DNA from: Sclerurus mexicanus
Lineage: Eukaryota; Chordata; Aves; Passeriformes; Furnariidae
DNA: 64,000 nt
Direction: 5' to 3'
Assembly (NCBI GenBank): GCA_013396755.1
Contig: VWZF01005810.1
Span: 898,555-962,554 of the forward strand
Of the stretch, positions 1 to 9,200 are shown one piece after another; the stretch's first letter is position 1, and every line of letters starts with the position of its first letter. A program made the position numbers and the translations under genes. Under the pieces are notes generated by a model. That model worked only from the letters and a program-made list of their open reading frames with translations, was not told the origin of the DNA and searched no databases.

Positions 1-133
1 TCACCGCCGAGCCGGGCTTCGCCGCCCAATGGCGGCTTGGGCCCCGCCGCGCGGCCCGGGCGGTGATTGGCTGGCGGGTCCGCGCGGCCGCCCACGCGGC
101 AGGTATAAAGGGGAGCGGCGGGCAGTGCATGAC
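1..133 (+). promoter_or_regulatory. CALCA: CALCA core promoter
   Basis: This GC-rich stretch lies directly upstream of the first CALCA exon. A forward CCAAT box is at 26-30, an inverted CCAAT (ATTGG) at 66-70 and a TATAAAG box at 104-110. With usual TATA spacing, transcription would start near 132-138. The start was inferred from that spacing, not seen directly. The window begins here, so more distal control elements (for example the cAMP and neuroendocrine enhancers known for mammalian CALCA) are outside it. Confidence 0.75.
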
Positions 134-258
134 ACCGCGATCGGCGGCGACACCGGCACCGCCGCCACCCTCCTCCGCCTCCTTGTCCTCCTTCTCTTCC
201 TCCTCTTCTTCTCCTCCTCCTCCTGCCTTCTCCTCCTGCGCGCCGCGCCGAACCGCAG
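134..258 (+). other. CALCA: CALCA exon 1 (non-coding 5' UTR)
   Basis: The exon begins about 25-30 bases after the TATA box (start inferred) and ends at a good donor, CCGCAG|GTAAGC, with the GT at 259-260. It has no start codon used by the hormone precursor, matching the non-coding first exon of CALCA in other vertebrates. Its second half, about 160-237, is a long pyrimidine-rich run of CCT and CTT units. Confidence 0.7.
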
Positions 259-1227
259 GTAAGCTCGCGGGGCGGGTCGAGGGGCAGCGATGCCTCCGCT
301 CGTGTGCCCGTGTACGCGAGGGAGCGGAGCCACGGCGGGGTGGAGACACTCGTTCCGCGGTCTGTCGCTTCCTTTCACCGCGCCGGCACGACGAGGGGTG
401 TCCGGCCGGGACGGGCGCTCCCTGCAAAGCGGCGCGGTCACGGGGAGAGGGGCGTCCTTTGGAAGGTGCCTCGTCGTTCCTGTGAGCCCCGTCGAGTATT
501 GGAAGCTGGCAAAAATGAGGATGATGTGCTAGTTGTGTTGTGCTCGTTTGAGTCCAAGACACCGGTGCTGTGAGAGAGGTGTATCTTAAGGCAGCTATTA
601 TAGATATTTATAATTATAGATATTTTTTACAGGTTTTGTTCTTATTTTTGTTCTTATTTTTTTTTAACTCATCCTCTTTTGTGGTTTCAGAGCAGAAATA
701 GTTATTAAAATTTAACTACTTAATTCTTATAGTGTAATTTGGACTGGGTGTGCTGAGTGCCAAGAAGCAAGCAGCTTCCAGCAAAGTGCTAACAGGGACA
801 TTACATTCTTAAAAATATTAAACGCTAAACATTTTTTTTTTCCTTGTGACTTGCATCCCATAGCTGTCTGTTCATGTCGGACACACTATGACACTGTGTC
901 ACTCTGCAATAGTTAGAGGAATTAGAGGAATGTCTTTTCTTCCATTTTGGGGAAAAGTGCATTAAATTGAATGCAAATAGCTGTACAAAACTGCAGGTCT
1001 GAAAAGCCACATTTTTCTGTCCTGTAATAGTGCTAAACTATCTTAAAATTTTGAGAAAACCAAAGCACAGTAACAATAATCAAAATAAAAGGAAAGGTAA
1101 CACACAAAAATAATAGCTATTAGTATTTGTGCTACTTGTAGCTAGGAAGCAATGACCTCTTTAGTGGAACTCGCAGGATGGAGAGGGTTGGAAAATAGCC
1201 ATTGCTTGATGTACCTCTTTATTGTAG
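259..1227 (+). other. CALCA: CALCA intron 1
   Basis: This intron runs from the GTAAGC donor at 259 to the acceptor ending TTGTAG at 1227. The left part belongs to the CpG island; the rest is AT-rich. Apart from a few T runs I see no repeat or embedded gene. Confidence 0.7.
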
Positions 1228-1323
1228 AGAGGAAATCATGGTTATGCTGAAGATTTCATCTTTCCTTGCTGTTTATGCCTTGGTTGTGTGCCAGATGGAC
1301 AGCTTCCAGGCAGCCCCAGTCAG
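1228..1323 (+). CDS. CALCA: CALCA exon 2 (signal peptide exon)
   Basis: The acceptor TTATTGTAG precedes 1228 and the donor CAG|GTAAGA follows 1323. Coding begins at the ATG at 1238 and supplies 28 full codons plus two bases of an Arg codon. It carries the signal peptide and ends in the propeptide sequence AAPV. It is shared by both isoforms. Confidence 0.93.
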
Positions 1324-2791
1324 GTAAGAAGCTGGTCCTGTTGCTGAGTGGTGTGTCTGAATGGTATGAAAACGCTTAATATTCTCTAGAGGTCTAGGAG
1401 GGAAACAGTCTCCAGTGAAGGAGAAAGGTGGCTGCTTTTTATGCTGTGTTTGACATTGTGGCTTTTTGATTACATACATAAAATGCCTAACGCTGCGCAT
1501 GAGGATGGTTTGTGTATTCACATCGCTGAAAGACACTGTCAATGACATGCAGTAAAACGGATGTCAAGCCCCTCTCTTCTGTGTGTGGCTCTCTGCAGCA
1601 GTCTGGGTTTTATTCACTCTGCTTTGCTTGCCTCTGCTTAGACCTGGCTTGGAATCCGTAATGGATCGAGTGACGCTCAGTGATTATGAAGCTCGGAGGT
1701 TATTAAATGCACTGGTGAAAGAGTTCATACAGATGACAGCAGAAGAGCTGGAGCAAGCCTCTGAGGGAAACAGGTAAGGACTGCAGTCCTGGGCAGGAGA
1801 AAGGCAATATGGGAATGTTATGTGTTTGAAATTTAGCAAAAGCCATCCTAGCAGAGGCTGTGCAGGTCAAGGTTTTCTTGTTTCCTTGGTATTATGGCTA
1901 ACTGTGGTCGGCTAACTGTGGTCAGCTAACTGGTAAAGGATGATATTGCAGAGACATCCTAATGCTGGTGTCAGCAGAATGTCTTCTATCTAGTTAACCT
2001 GCTTCTATCTGTCTCTTACATCTGAAAGTGGAGGGCGATTTGATCTTGAATGAATGGGTTGTGTTAAAATATGGCAGCAAAAGGTATGTCTTCTAGTGGG
2101 AGTGTTAGGGGTGATTCAGTCACTCTTGGATTCTCTGTCGTGAAAGTGCATGCTGTTGTAAGGCATGGAAAGTCCCTGGCAGAGAGGATGCGTTCCTCCT
2201 AATGCACTCTCCCTTAGACCAAAGGCATGCAAGAAGAGCACTTGCATTATCCTAACAGGATTTGCATTGCAATGCATGGTGATGTATGAGAGACTGAACA
2301 GCATGCTGGAATATGTGGGAAAGTAAGCTTCCTGACCTCTGACTATGAACGTCCAAAAGGCTAATGAACTTGCTTGTCAACAAAGTTGGATTAATTGAAA
2401 AATAGTATTTTCCTTCTGAGTGCTTTTGTATGAAGTTGCCTTGCATGGAATGTGATGCAGAGGGTTTGGATTTATTTTGAATTAATTTTTAAGTTACCTA
2501 ACTAGATCTGTTTGTAAGAAAGAAATGCATGAATATGCATGTTTGAGGTTACTCTTCCTTTGGGCATGTTTTTATTTTTTTCCCCCCTGCAGCCTGGATA
2601 GACCCATTTCCAAACGCTGTGCCAGTCTGAGTACTTGTGTGCTGGGCAAACTGTCTCAAGAACTGCACAAATTGCAAACTTACCCTCGCACTGACGTCGG
2701 GGCTGGAACTCCTGGCAAGAAACGAAATGTGCTGAGTGACCTGGAACATGAACGCTATGCAAACTATGGGGAACCCCTAGGAAACAACTAG
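1238..2791 (+). CDS. CALCA: Preprocalcitonin (calcitonin isoform of CALCA; exons 2-3-4)
   Basis: The coding sequence joins 1238-1323, 1642-1773 and 2593-2791 and gives 138 residues. The start ATG has A at -3 and G at +4. A second in-frame ATG follows two codons later. Residues 1 to about 25 form a hydrophobic secretory signal peptide (core [10 protein letters not shown]). An N-terminal propeptide rich in acidic residues follows. Calcitonin is residues 82-113 (32 aa): it is preceded by Lys-Arg at 80-81, has Cys82 and Cys88 for the N-terminal disulfide ring (CASLSTC), and ends in Pro. Gly-Lys-Lys-Arg at 114-117 supplies cleavage and the C-terminal amide. A 21-residue C-flanking peptide (118-138) follows. 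By family knowledge, calcitonin is secreted by C cells (the ultimobranchial gland in birds) and lowers plasma calcium through the calcitonin receptor. The precursor length and layout match chicken preprocalcitonin as I remember it. This isoform uses the exon 4 poly(A) signal at 3108. Confidence 0.96.
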
Positions 2792-4702
2792 ACATGCCTA
2801 TTTCTCCCCCTCTCCCTTTTTTAACTTGATGCATGTGGATCTAACTTTGATTGCTAACTTTGCTGTGTTCTTTTGATTCTGTTTTTGACAGAGAATGTTT
2901 GAGATGGACCTAATGTTAGGAAGACAGAGAACATAACATGCATACCAAGCTAGGGGAAAAAAATAAATAAAAATGATCAGCACTGCCTTGACATTTCAAA
3001 TGATTTTCTTAGACACTGATTAAAAAAAATATAAACCAGGCTCTTCATTTCTGGCTGCTAAATGTACAACTACATTCTTTCTTTTGTGCTTGCCCATGCA
3101 CTTATTCAATAAACCTATTTTTCTACAAGGATTAGATCTGCTTGGTTTAGTAACTTGTTTTAGAACGTGAGATTTCTAGATAAGGCTAGAAAAATTTTAC
3201 AACTTTTCTTAATGTTCAAGAGAGTCAATGAGAGTAATTTCTAGAAAAACTAAAAGAGAACTTAGAAGTCAAAGTTATACATATACATTGATACATAGGA
3301 CTGTAATTGGCATACATGCAATCCTGTTGGTAAGGATCCTAAGAAGCAAAGTAATCAGGAAAGGCTCATACAGTCTCATTAAAACAAACTAGAAATGTAA
3401 ACCTATTTAAAACTGGGTACTGAACATGTCCAGGTAAGAATTTTGTGTTCTTTTCCTTTTTTCTTTTTATTTTACAATAGGTCTTTGCACTAGTATATTT
3501 AAAACTTGTGTATCTTTAAAATATTTGCATTAATTTGCAATTCACCACATTATATTGCCTTGAATTAAGAGCCAAAACCAGATTTCCTTATAGTTCTGTT
3601 GCATTACTGCATCTGTCTTGTAATTCAAAAAATCGGCAGTAGTGTTACAAATACTCTTCATTGTTAACATGAATAAATTTTCTTGTGATGCTTATCTGAT
3701 AAAAATCCCTCCTACTGCAAGAAAAAGTCATTGCTTTAGTAGAAAGTTCTTCAAGCAAGGACTGTGTGAATCTGTATGCTTTGAAGTTCCCATCTAGCAA
3801 AATTGTTAGCTGTAGACTGAACTCTGAGCACAGAACTAATACTGTTGAAATCTGTGAACTACGTCCTTGGTGAAGTGCTGCAGAAGACAAAGGTCGAATT
3901 TCAGGAAAGAGAGGATTCCCCCATTCCCATTAAGTACCTGGAAGCAGGCTGTTTGTTTAGTTCAGCCTCTGAAAGCAACTGATCGGCTGCTGTGCAGGTA
4001 CAGCCCTTCCAGAGTCACTGACAAAGTTCCTGCACTTATCAGTGATGCTGGAATTCCAGGTGTTTTCTGGGTGTTATGGAGCATAGGTGTTAGAGTGAGA
4101 AGTGAAAGATCAGTGTCTGTTATTGCCCTTCAGCAGCACCACATTAAAAATGCAGATCTGAGCTTTTGGATGAAGCTAGAACTGGTGAAATGCTCCCAAC
4201 CTGGACCTCCTCGGCACCTCTGTGTGGTGATGCCTGTCCTGAGACAGGCAACAGCTTAAGGGTTGCTGAAAATCTGGCGTCACTTAGTCTTCAGTCCAAT
4301 TTCCCAGGAAATGCAAGGCTTGTGCACCTTTTGTAAAGTGAACCTGACATTTAGAAAACCGTGAAGATGCATCTTTTAGCACTTGTAAGCTGTGCATACA
4401 CAAGGTGCAAATGCCTGCTGCACAGCAAGCCTGGTTTTTCTGCTATAGAAGTATCCTAGCCATAGCATTCCTTACCGATGTTCCATTGCATGCAGAGTGT
4501 GTGCTGCGGCAACTAACTCTGCCTTTTCCTTCTGAAAAGCAGTGTCACAGCACAGAAGCGGGCGTGCAACACGGCGACCTGCGTGACCCACCGCCTGGCG
4601 GACTTCCTGAGCAGGTCAGGGGGAGTGGGCAAGAACAACTTCGTACCAACCAACGTGGGATCCAAGGCCTTTGGCAGGCGAAGAAGAAGCGTTCAGATAT
4701 AA
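1238..4702 (+). CDS. CALCA: Prepro-CGRP (alpha-CGRP isoform of CALCA; exons 2-3-5)
   Basis: The coding sequence joins 1238-1323, 1642-1773 and 4543-4702 and gives 125 residues. The first 72 residues are shared with preprocalcitonin, and residue 73 (Ser) is split across the junction. CGRP is residues 80-116 (37 aa). It follows Lys-Arg at 78-79, starts ACNTATC with the Cys81-Cys86 ring, and ends in Phe. Gly117 followed by four Arg provides cleavage and amidation, and a four-residue tail SVQI ends at the TAA stop. By family knowledge CGRP is a sensory-neuron vasodilator acting on the CLR/RAMP1 receptor. It is made when neurons skip exon 4. The mRNA continues in exon 5 past the stop and into the non-coding exon 6. 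Reading frame and splice phase are intact, so the gene looks functional. Confidence 0.96.
1324..1641 (+). other. CALCA: CALCA intron 2
   Basis: A short intron with a GTAAGA donor at 1324 and a pyrimidine-rich acceptor (GCCTCTGCTTAG) ending at 1641. No repeat is visible inside it. Confidence 0.85.
1642..1773 (+). CDS. CALCA: CALCA exon 3 (common propeptide exon)
   Basis: This 132-bp exon completes the Arg codon split with exon 2 and adds 43 codons, including [14 protein letters not shown] and [14 protein letters not shown]. It ends on AG of a Ser codon at the donor CAG|GTAAGG (1774). Both exon 4 (first base C) and exon 5 (first base T) complete this codon as Ser, so both splices keep frame. 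The segment is the N-terminal propeptide common to procalcitonin and pro-CGRP. Confidence 0.95.
1896..1933 (+). repeat. 14-bp tandem repeat in CALCA intron 3
   Basis: The unit GGCTAACTGTGGTC occurs twice in direct succession, followed by a partial third copy AGCTAACTGG. It is a small local expansion with no assigned role. Confidence 0.7.
2147..2568 (+). promoter_or_regulatory. RBFOX-type (U)GCAUG cluster upstream of calcitonin exon 4
   Basis: Five full TGCATG hexamers lie on the sense strand of intron 3, at 2147-2152, 2273-2278, 2442-2447, 2526-2531 and 2536-2541. The last two are only 4 bases apart and sit 51-67 bases before the exon 4 acceptor. Shorter GCATG copies are at 2163, 2225, 2301 and 2564-2568. 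RBFOX proteins are known to bind UGCAUG and, in mammals, to repress calcitonin exon inclusion in neurons. The motifs are seen; their use in this bird is inferred. Confidence 0.55.
2593..3135 (+). CDS. CALCA: CALCA exon 4 (calcitonin coding terminal exon with 3' UTR)
   Basis: Coding runs 2593-2791, ending in TAG, and encodes calcitonin and its C-flanking peptide. The 3' UTR follows, with two overlapping AATAAA signals in an A-rich tract at 2962-2971 and a cleaner AATAAA at 3108-3113 followed by T-rich sequence. I place the end about 20 bases after the latter (inferred). A TGCATG at 2830-2835 lies in the UTR. No 5' splice site is needed because this is a 3'-terminal exon. Confidence 0.9.
3108..3113 (+). 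terminator. CALCA: Poly(A) signal of the calcitonin mRNA
   Basis: A canonical AATAAA sits in CTTATTCAATAAACC, followed by TTTTTCT and a T/G-rich stretch (TTGGTTTAGTAACTTGTTTT) that fits a downstream element. Use of this signal commits the transcript to calcitonin. Upstream AATAAA copies at 2962-2971 are alternatives. Confidence 0.75.
3136..4542 (+). other. CALCA: CALCA intronic region between calcitonin and CGRP exons
   Basis: This is the part of the CGRP-path intron lying 3' of exon 4. It is unique AT-rich sequence with no recognised transposon. It contains a decoy 5' splice site with a pyrimidine tract near 3431, a second CAGGTA motif at 3995-4000, and a TGCATG at 4487-4492 just before exon 5. 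Reading frames here are open by chance and show no coding character. Confidence 0.75.
3425..3480 (+). promoter_or_regulatory. Candidate intronic splicing enhancer (decoy 5' splice site plus pyrimidine tract)
   Basis: A near-consensus donor CAG|GTAAGA at 3431-3439 is followed at once by a T/C-rich tract and TTTTACAATAG, a usable acceptor-like end at 3480. It begins 318 bases after the exon 4 poly(A) signal. In human CALCA an enhancer made of a pyrimidine tract and a pseudo 5' splice site lies downstream of exon 4 and promotes its polyadenylation. The element order differs here, so equivalence is inferred. Confidence 0.4.
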
Positions 4703-4726
4703 AAAGCTGTGTGATAATGTGAACAT
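4543..4726 (+). CDS. CALCA: CALCA exon 5 (CGRP coding exon)
   Basis: The acceptor is CTTCTGAAAAGCAG ending at 4542. Coding runs 4543-4702 (stop TAA). The exon continues for 24 non-coding bases to the donor ATG|GTAAAT at 4727. It encodes the whole CGRP peptide with both processing sites. The coding part is clearly GC-richer than its flanks. Confidence 0.93.
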
Positions 4727-5044
4727 GGTAAATACATTGCAATAGCCAGAATCCCACAGTGCAGGCAACCTGTGGCACTATTAAAGTTTTCATTTTGCTG
4801 CATGAAGAATGGCCCTACAGTGGTAACCCCTGAGAAAGCAGGGCAAGTAACAGTATAAAAAAGATGTTAAAAATAGAACAAGGCAATGTTTAAACTGTGA
4901 AAAAGAGCTTTTGTAGATGTTCTGCTTGGATAACTAGTTTCACAGCACATTAACTAAACACAACAATTTGGTTGGAATTATTTGCTTACATTACCTGTAT
5001 CATTTCATTATCAACATGTCAGTAACTCTTTTTTTTTCTTTCAG
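4727..5044 (+). other. CALCA: CALCA intron 5
   Basis: A short AT-rich intron between the CGRP coding exon and the 3' UTR exon, from the GTAAAT donor to a long T tract ending TTTCTTTCAG at 5044. Confidence 0.75.
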
Positions 5045-5285
5045 ATTGCAATGAGACTGAAAACTCGACTTTAATTTCTAATGGAAGCAACTCTTCTCCA
5101 TAAATCAAGACAGCCAAAAAGAAGACTAATTTTTCATCCTAATATTGAAAATGTTTTATTTAATACAAATGAAAAAACACTTCTGTTATGTATAGTACAA
5201 GAGAATCTAGTTATTAAAGTTAAATTATTGTATATTCTTTTTATATGCAACTCTATTTCAAATAAAACGTGACAGCATCTATTAT
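5045..5285 (+). other. CALCA: CALCA exon 6 (CGRP 3' UTR)
   Basis: The acceptor TTTTTTTTCTTTCAG ends at 5044. The exon is non-coding and AT-rich and ends after AATAAA at 5261-5266 (ATTTCAAATAAAACG). Layout matches the non-coding sixth exon of CALCA in other vertebrates. The 3' end is inferred; a weaker ATTAAA at 5490-5495 could extend it. Confidence 0.7.
5261..5266 (+). terminator. CALCA: Poly(A) signal of the CGRP mRNA
   Basis: Canonical AATAAA in exon 6, followed by TTATTTATTTATC-type T-rich sequence that can serve as the downstream element. Confidence 0.7.
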
Positions 5286-6149
5286 TTATTTATCTTCCAG
5301 CTTATGTGATCCATGCTACTTATCCTGGCCCTACTGCCAAATCTCGGGGATTATACTAAACTGCTGCCTGGCAAGGCATATGTGTATTATACAGTGTGCT
5401 GTGCCTTGATGTAAAACAACTAACCTGATTGTACAGTATGTTTAAAAGAAAATCACTTCAATATTGTATTATTTGTGAATTTACGCAAAATTAAAAAAGG
5501 TATTTTAGATACACTTGGATTGAGAAACTGATTTTTCATTTGGACACACTTATGGAAACATTTTGGCTCTAAGCCAACATCATTGCAGATCAGCTAGCCC
5601 ATTGATCTGCTCCAGCATTATTAACTATAAATACTAGGATTTGAGTCAAAAGTTCAGAATAGAAAGAATAGCTGCTTTTTATATATATTAAAAAAAAACC
5701 CAAAAGACACCACTTAGTGAGACTTCTGCTAGAAAAATATAAAGAAGCCAGTTACCTTCAGTAAAACCATGGAGACAAATTTCATCATGTGTAGCTTTAG
5801 ACTAAATATTTTTATACAGGATGTAGTTCAGCTGTAATGGCCTAACTTACTGTGTAGATTTTTGTGTAAGGTCAAAAAGGGAATTAGAAAGGAAGTGAAA
5901 AAGAAGCTACGGAAATGTACATTTCTTTGAAGCAATCCTGAGACAGAGTCTATTTAGGGATCAGTGATAAATAATTAGAGTGAGTGGAGAAGAGGGTAGC
6001 TGGAAGCATTCCATGGACTTCTAAGTAGTGCTGCCAACTTCCTTCTTAAAGCTGCTGCTGTTTCACTTTAGCAGCTGAGTCAGATATTTGTTTAGATTTG
6101 TTTCATGCTTTACAGCCTGACCCTAAAATGTGCTTCATCAGTTCAAATG
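5286..6149. other. Intergenic DNA downstream of CALCA
   Basis: Unique AT-rich sequence. An ATTAAA at 5490-5495 might be a distal CALCA poly(A) signal. I see no gene or transposon in the rest. Confidence 0.6.
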
Positions 6150-6275
6150 AATTCCAGAGCGGGTAAGGGAAGGGACCACACTGGGTCTTTCTGCTCCAAC
6201 CTCCCTGCTCAGGCAGGGTCATCCCAGAGCACATTGCACAGGATTGCATCCAGGTGGTTCTTGACGATCTCCATC
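6150..6275 (-). mobile_element. CR1 LINE 3'-end fragment
   Basis: Read on the minus strand this matches the CR1 3' UTR pattern, with the diagnostic stretches TCCAACCTCCCTGCTCAGGC and CATCCCAGAGCACATTGCAC in window orientation. It is a short, diverged 5'-truncated copy. It is the same 3'-end type as the + strand copy near 43.3 kb. Confidence 0.75.
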
Positions 6276-9200
6276 TGGCTGTGCAAAGTAGAAGTGAAGG
6301 CTCTCACAGTATCTCTGTCTGTCTCTGCTGCAGGTGTAATAGCAAAACTGAAGCTTGGTCAGCCTGATGTAGACACAGTCAGTAAGGCCTCCCAGTGATG
6401 ATGCTTCTATACCATGCTCGTTCGTGGCTATGGTTTTACTCCCTGGGGAACACTTCAGCCCTGGTAAGTCAAAGTAGAAAGTGCAAAGTAGATCTTGTAG
6501 GAGATTAAAAACAATTTAGAGGGAAAAGTTTCAGTGCCTAAATTGGCAAAGAAGTGATGTTCAGGCTTGGCTTTCAAATTTGTTTCCCAGACGTAGTCTA
6601 GTGCTTTTTCCCCCCATTTACCTCTGCAGTATCTGAGTTTGGCTGTAACTGGGTGTCTTATACCTACATGGTGAACTATCACAAGGTGCAAGGATCTGGT
6701 TGGGTTAGACCAAACTGCCAGTTTTGGAGTCTGTAAGCATTCTTCAGCATGTTTAAGGTACTTTTCCCCATTTTTCTTCACACTAAGTGGAGGTCATATT
6801 CTGGCATCACCTGACTACCCCAGCAACACCTTTCCCTGTCACTGCAGATCCTCTGGGCACAGGTACCAGTGTGTGTCTTTTGTTCCCTACTGCAGCACTG
6901 AACAGCTTAATCTTCTCCAAGATAAAATACTAAGTGTATTTATACACATAATTTAGTGATTCATATTCCATAAGAAGTCAGGGAATGTTCCTAGACCCCT
7001 TCTGGCTTTGAAGTCTAAATGGTCAGGCAGTTTATTTTTTCCATTTATAGCCATTCTCTGCTAAGAGGCACCTGAGTCTGTGCCATGTAATTGAATGACA
7101 GCTGTAGTCTCCATCTAGTCTAAAAATTATTAGTCCTTTTCAGTTCAACAAAGTTATGCATTTTTTCTGTCAAAGGGATTTTCTTAGACTAATATTGTAC
7201 ACCAAAACACAAACCTAACATGTAAAACATTCTAGGAACCTTGGTGCTGGTTTTTACATTGTCCTGATTTTAGGAAACTTGGATGAAACTTTTGATACCT
7301 CTTTTTCATTTTGATTGTTGTTTTCTTTTTCCTTCAGAAGAAATAGCTACTTTCCTATCTTGAGATCTCTTCCTGTTGTATCTTCTACCTCTTTTCTCAT
7401 TAGAACCTCTGTCTGCACAGCAAGTCAATACACTCATCTATAGATACCCCTATAAAGAACAGAGGGCCGAAGCACTATGGAAATAAGGGCAAATATGGAA
7501 AAAACTGAGGTCCTATACATCCTTTTCCATCACTGGAAGGAACAGAAACCTTCACCACAAAACTGAGTTGCTCAGTTGCTGCTTTCAGAAGAAGCAGACT
7601 GTTATTGAAACAAGAGAAAAGCAGAGATGTGAAAACTAATTTTTTTCAAAAAATATGTATTTTAAGGCATTGAACGTGGCAGAAGGAATTGCAAAGCTGC
7701 TAAAAGGTTGTCAATAGCTTTGGCTGACTGTGAACAGGTGGAAGAAATGGTTTCCATTTTTAAAAAGTATTGTTCTTGGTAATATTGCCCAAATTTATCA
7801 GCTCTTTAATAAACCCCAAACTTGTACCCCAGGAGAAAATTTGTTTTGGAATTAGCATTTAAGAGGGAAAGTATGATTTCTAATGTACTTATCTTTCCAT
7901 TTTAATTACATTGCCATTCTAAGCATGCTTAAAGCTGGTGGAAAATATAATGTTGCTGCAGTATGTGTGAGTGGCATCAACCTCAAAGCAGTGAAGACAC
8001 TACAGATTAGTCATGCACGAGTGTCTGTTCTTGTTTACGAGGCAGTATCATCCTGGCTAGCTATCGTTTGTGTATTTTCTTTAACTGTGGGGTTTTATTT
8101 TTTTTCTTTCAATCTGTGTGCAAATGAAGGTTTTGGGAGAGTACTTTGCAAGTAAAGGCAAATGGAGAAGCTAATTTCCAAGAAAATAATATCTGAGGGT
8201 AATTTATTTTAGACTGTCTTCATGTAACTATAGAGTTTTGGGGCTTTAATTTGCAGATTGTTTTCTAGTGGTTTAGTTTCCTAGTACAAATGTGGACACA
8301 TGCAGCATGTGGGCCCAGGAAAGGTTATGAATTTTGCCCAGTCCTCTCTCTGCTCTGTGTTGATGGGAGGTAAAAAAGCACCATCTTGTGGCCAGTGACT
8401 AAACACAGTGAGTGCCGGGCATCCAGTGATCCTCAGATGCTTTTGCCTTGCCAGTAGGTGCAGCTTCCAGCTGGACACGAGTAGGGGCAGCCGCTTGTGC
8501 CGACGTCAGGAGCAAACTCACCTGCTCTCCTGCTGCTGTCACATCCACCGCGCAGGGCTGTGGCACCACAGCGGGTATTAGGCAGCTGGTGCCGTACCGG
8601 GTGATGGGTAACAGGAGCAGACACCAACACATGTCCCCATGGACCTTTGCAGCTGCCAGAACAGAGATGCAGGAGCTGTTTGGCTGTGTGGTTTTTTGTC
8701 AAGGGACAGGTGGTCTCCTGTTCCTACATGTGAGTTTTTGATTCAGGATCATTCAGCAGGACATCACTGCATATATTGATAGAGCATCATTTTGAAATAA
8801 CCCAAGTGAACTTCCACTGTGGCTCTCTCCAGATATTTAGATCATTTTTTTTTCTCCTTCTGTTAGTGAAATTTAATTCATCTTCCTGAAAGCTTCCATT
8901 ATCTGCAGTGTGAGAAAGGAGCAGAGCTAATGCTATTGCTTCTGACACTGAACACTGCCAAAAGCAACTTAGAGCAGGCAGTAGTAAATTTTGGTATTGG
9001 TTATCTAATCCAGCATTGTCATGTCTAATTAGTAGATTGAAACCTCTACGAGGTGAATAGTTTAAAACATGCTAGAGAATTTGGGTCTGTGCATTTTTCT
9101 AGACTGAACTGTCTCAGAACAGGTGAATACTCATTAGATATAAACTGGTCTTTTCAAGCCTGGCTTCACCCATGTTGAACACTGGCAGCTTGGTTCCAAG

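Larger units (their letters stand above)
1..480. other. CpG island over promoter, exon 1 and start of intron 1
   Basis: The first roughly 480 bases are strongly GC-rich with many CG dinucleotides. Sequence past about 500 drops sharply to AT-rich, CpG-poor DNA. The island covers the TATA promoter, exon 1 and the first part of intron 1. It is the only clear CpG island I see in the window, which fits a single promoter. Confidence 0.7.
1774..2592 (+). other. CALCA: CALCA intron 3 (upstream of calcitonin exon)
   Basis: The intron runs from the GTAAGG donor to a strong acceptor with a long T/C tract and CCCCCCTGCAG ending at 2592. It contains a short tandem repeat near 1896 and many TGCATG/GCATG elements, listed separately. 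In CGRP mRNA this intron, exon 4 and the following DNA to 4542 are removed together. Confidence 0.85.

Noticed and set aside
1..573. Several open frames over the CpG island on both strands
   Set aside because: GC-rich DNA has few stop codons. These frames overlap promoter and 5' UTR and show only low-complexity Arg/Pro/Ser runs.
3867..4259. A 130-residue open frame between exons 4 and 5
   Set aside because: It lies inside the CGRP-path intron and has no homology to the hormone precursor or any family I know.
4405..4722. A 105-residue + strand open frame overlapping the CGRP exon
   Set aside because: It reads exon 5 in a different frame and crosses the splice acceptor at 4542. The CGRP frame is unmistakable.
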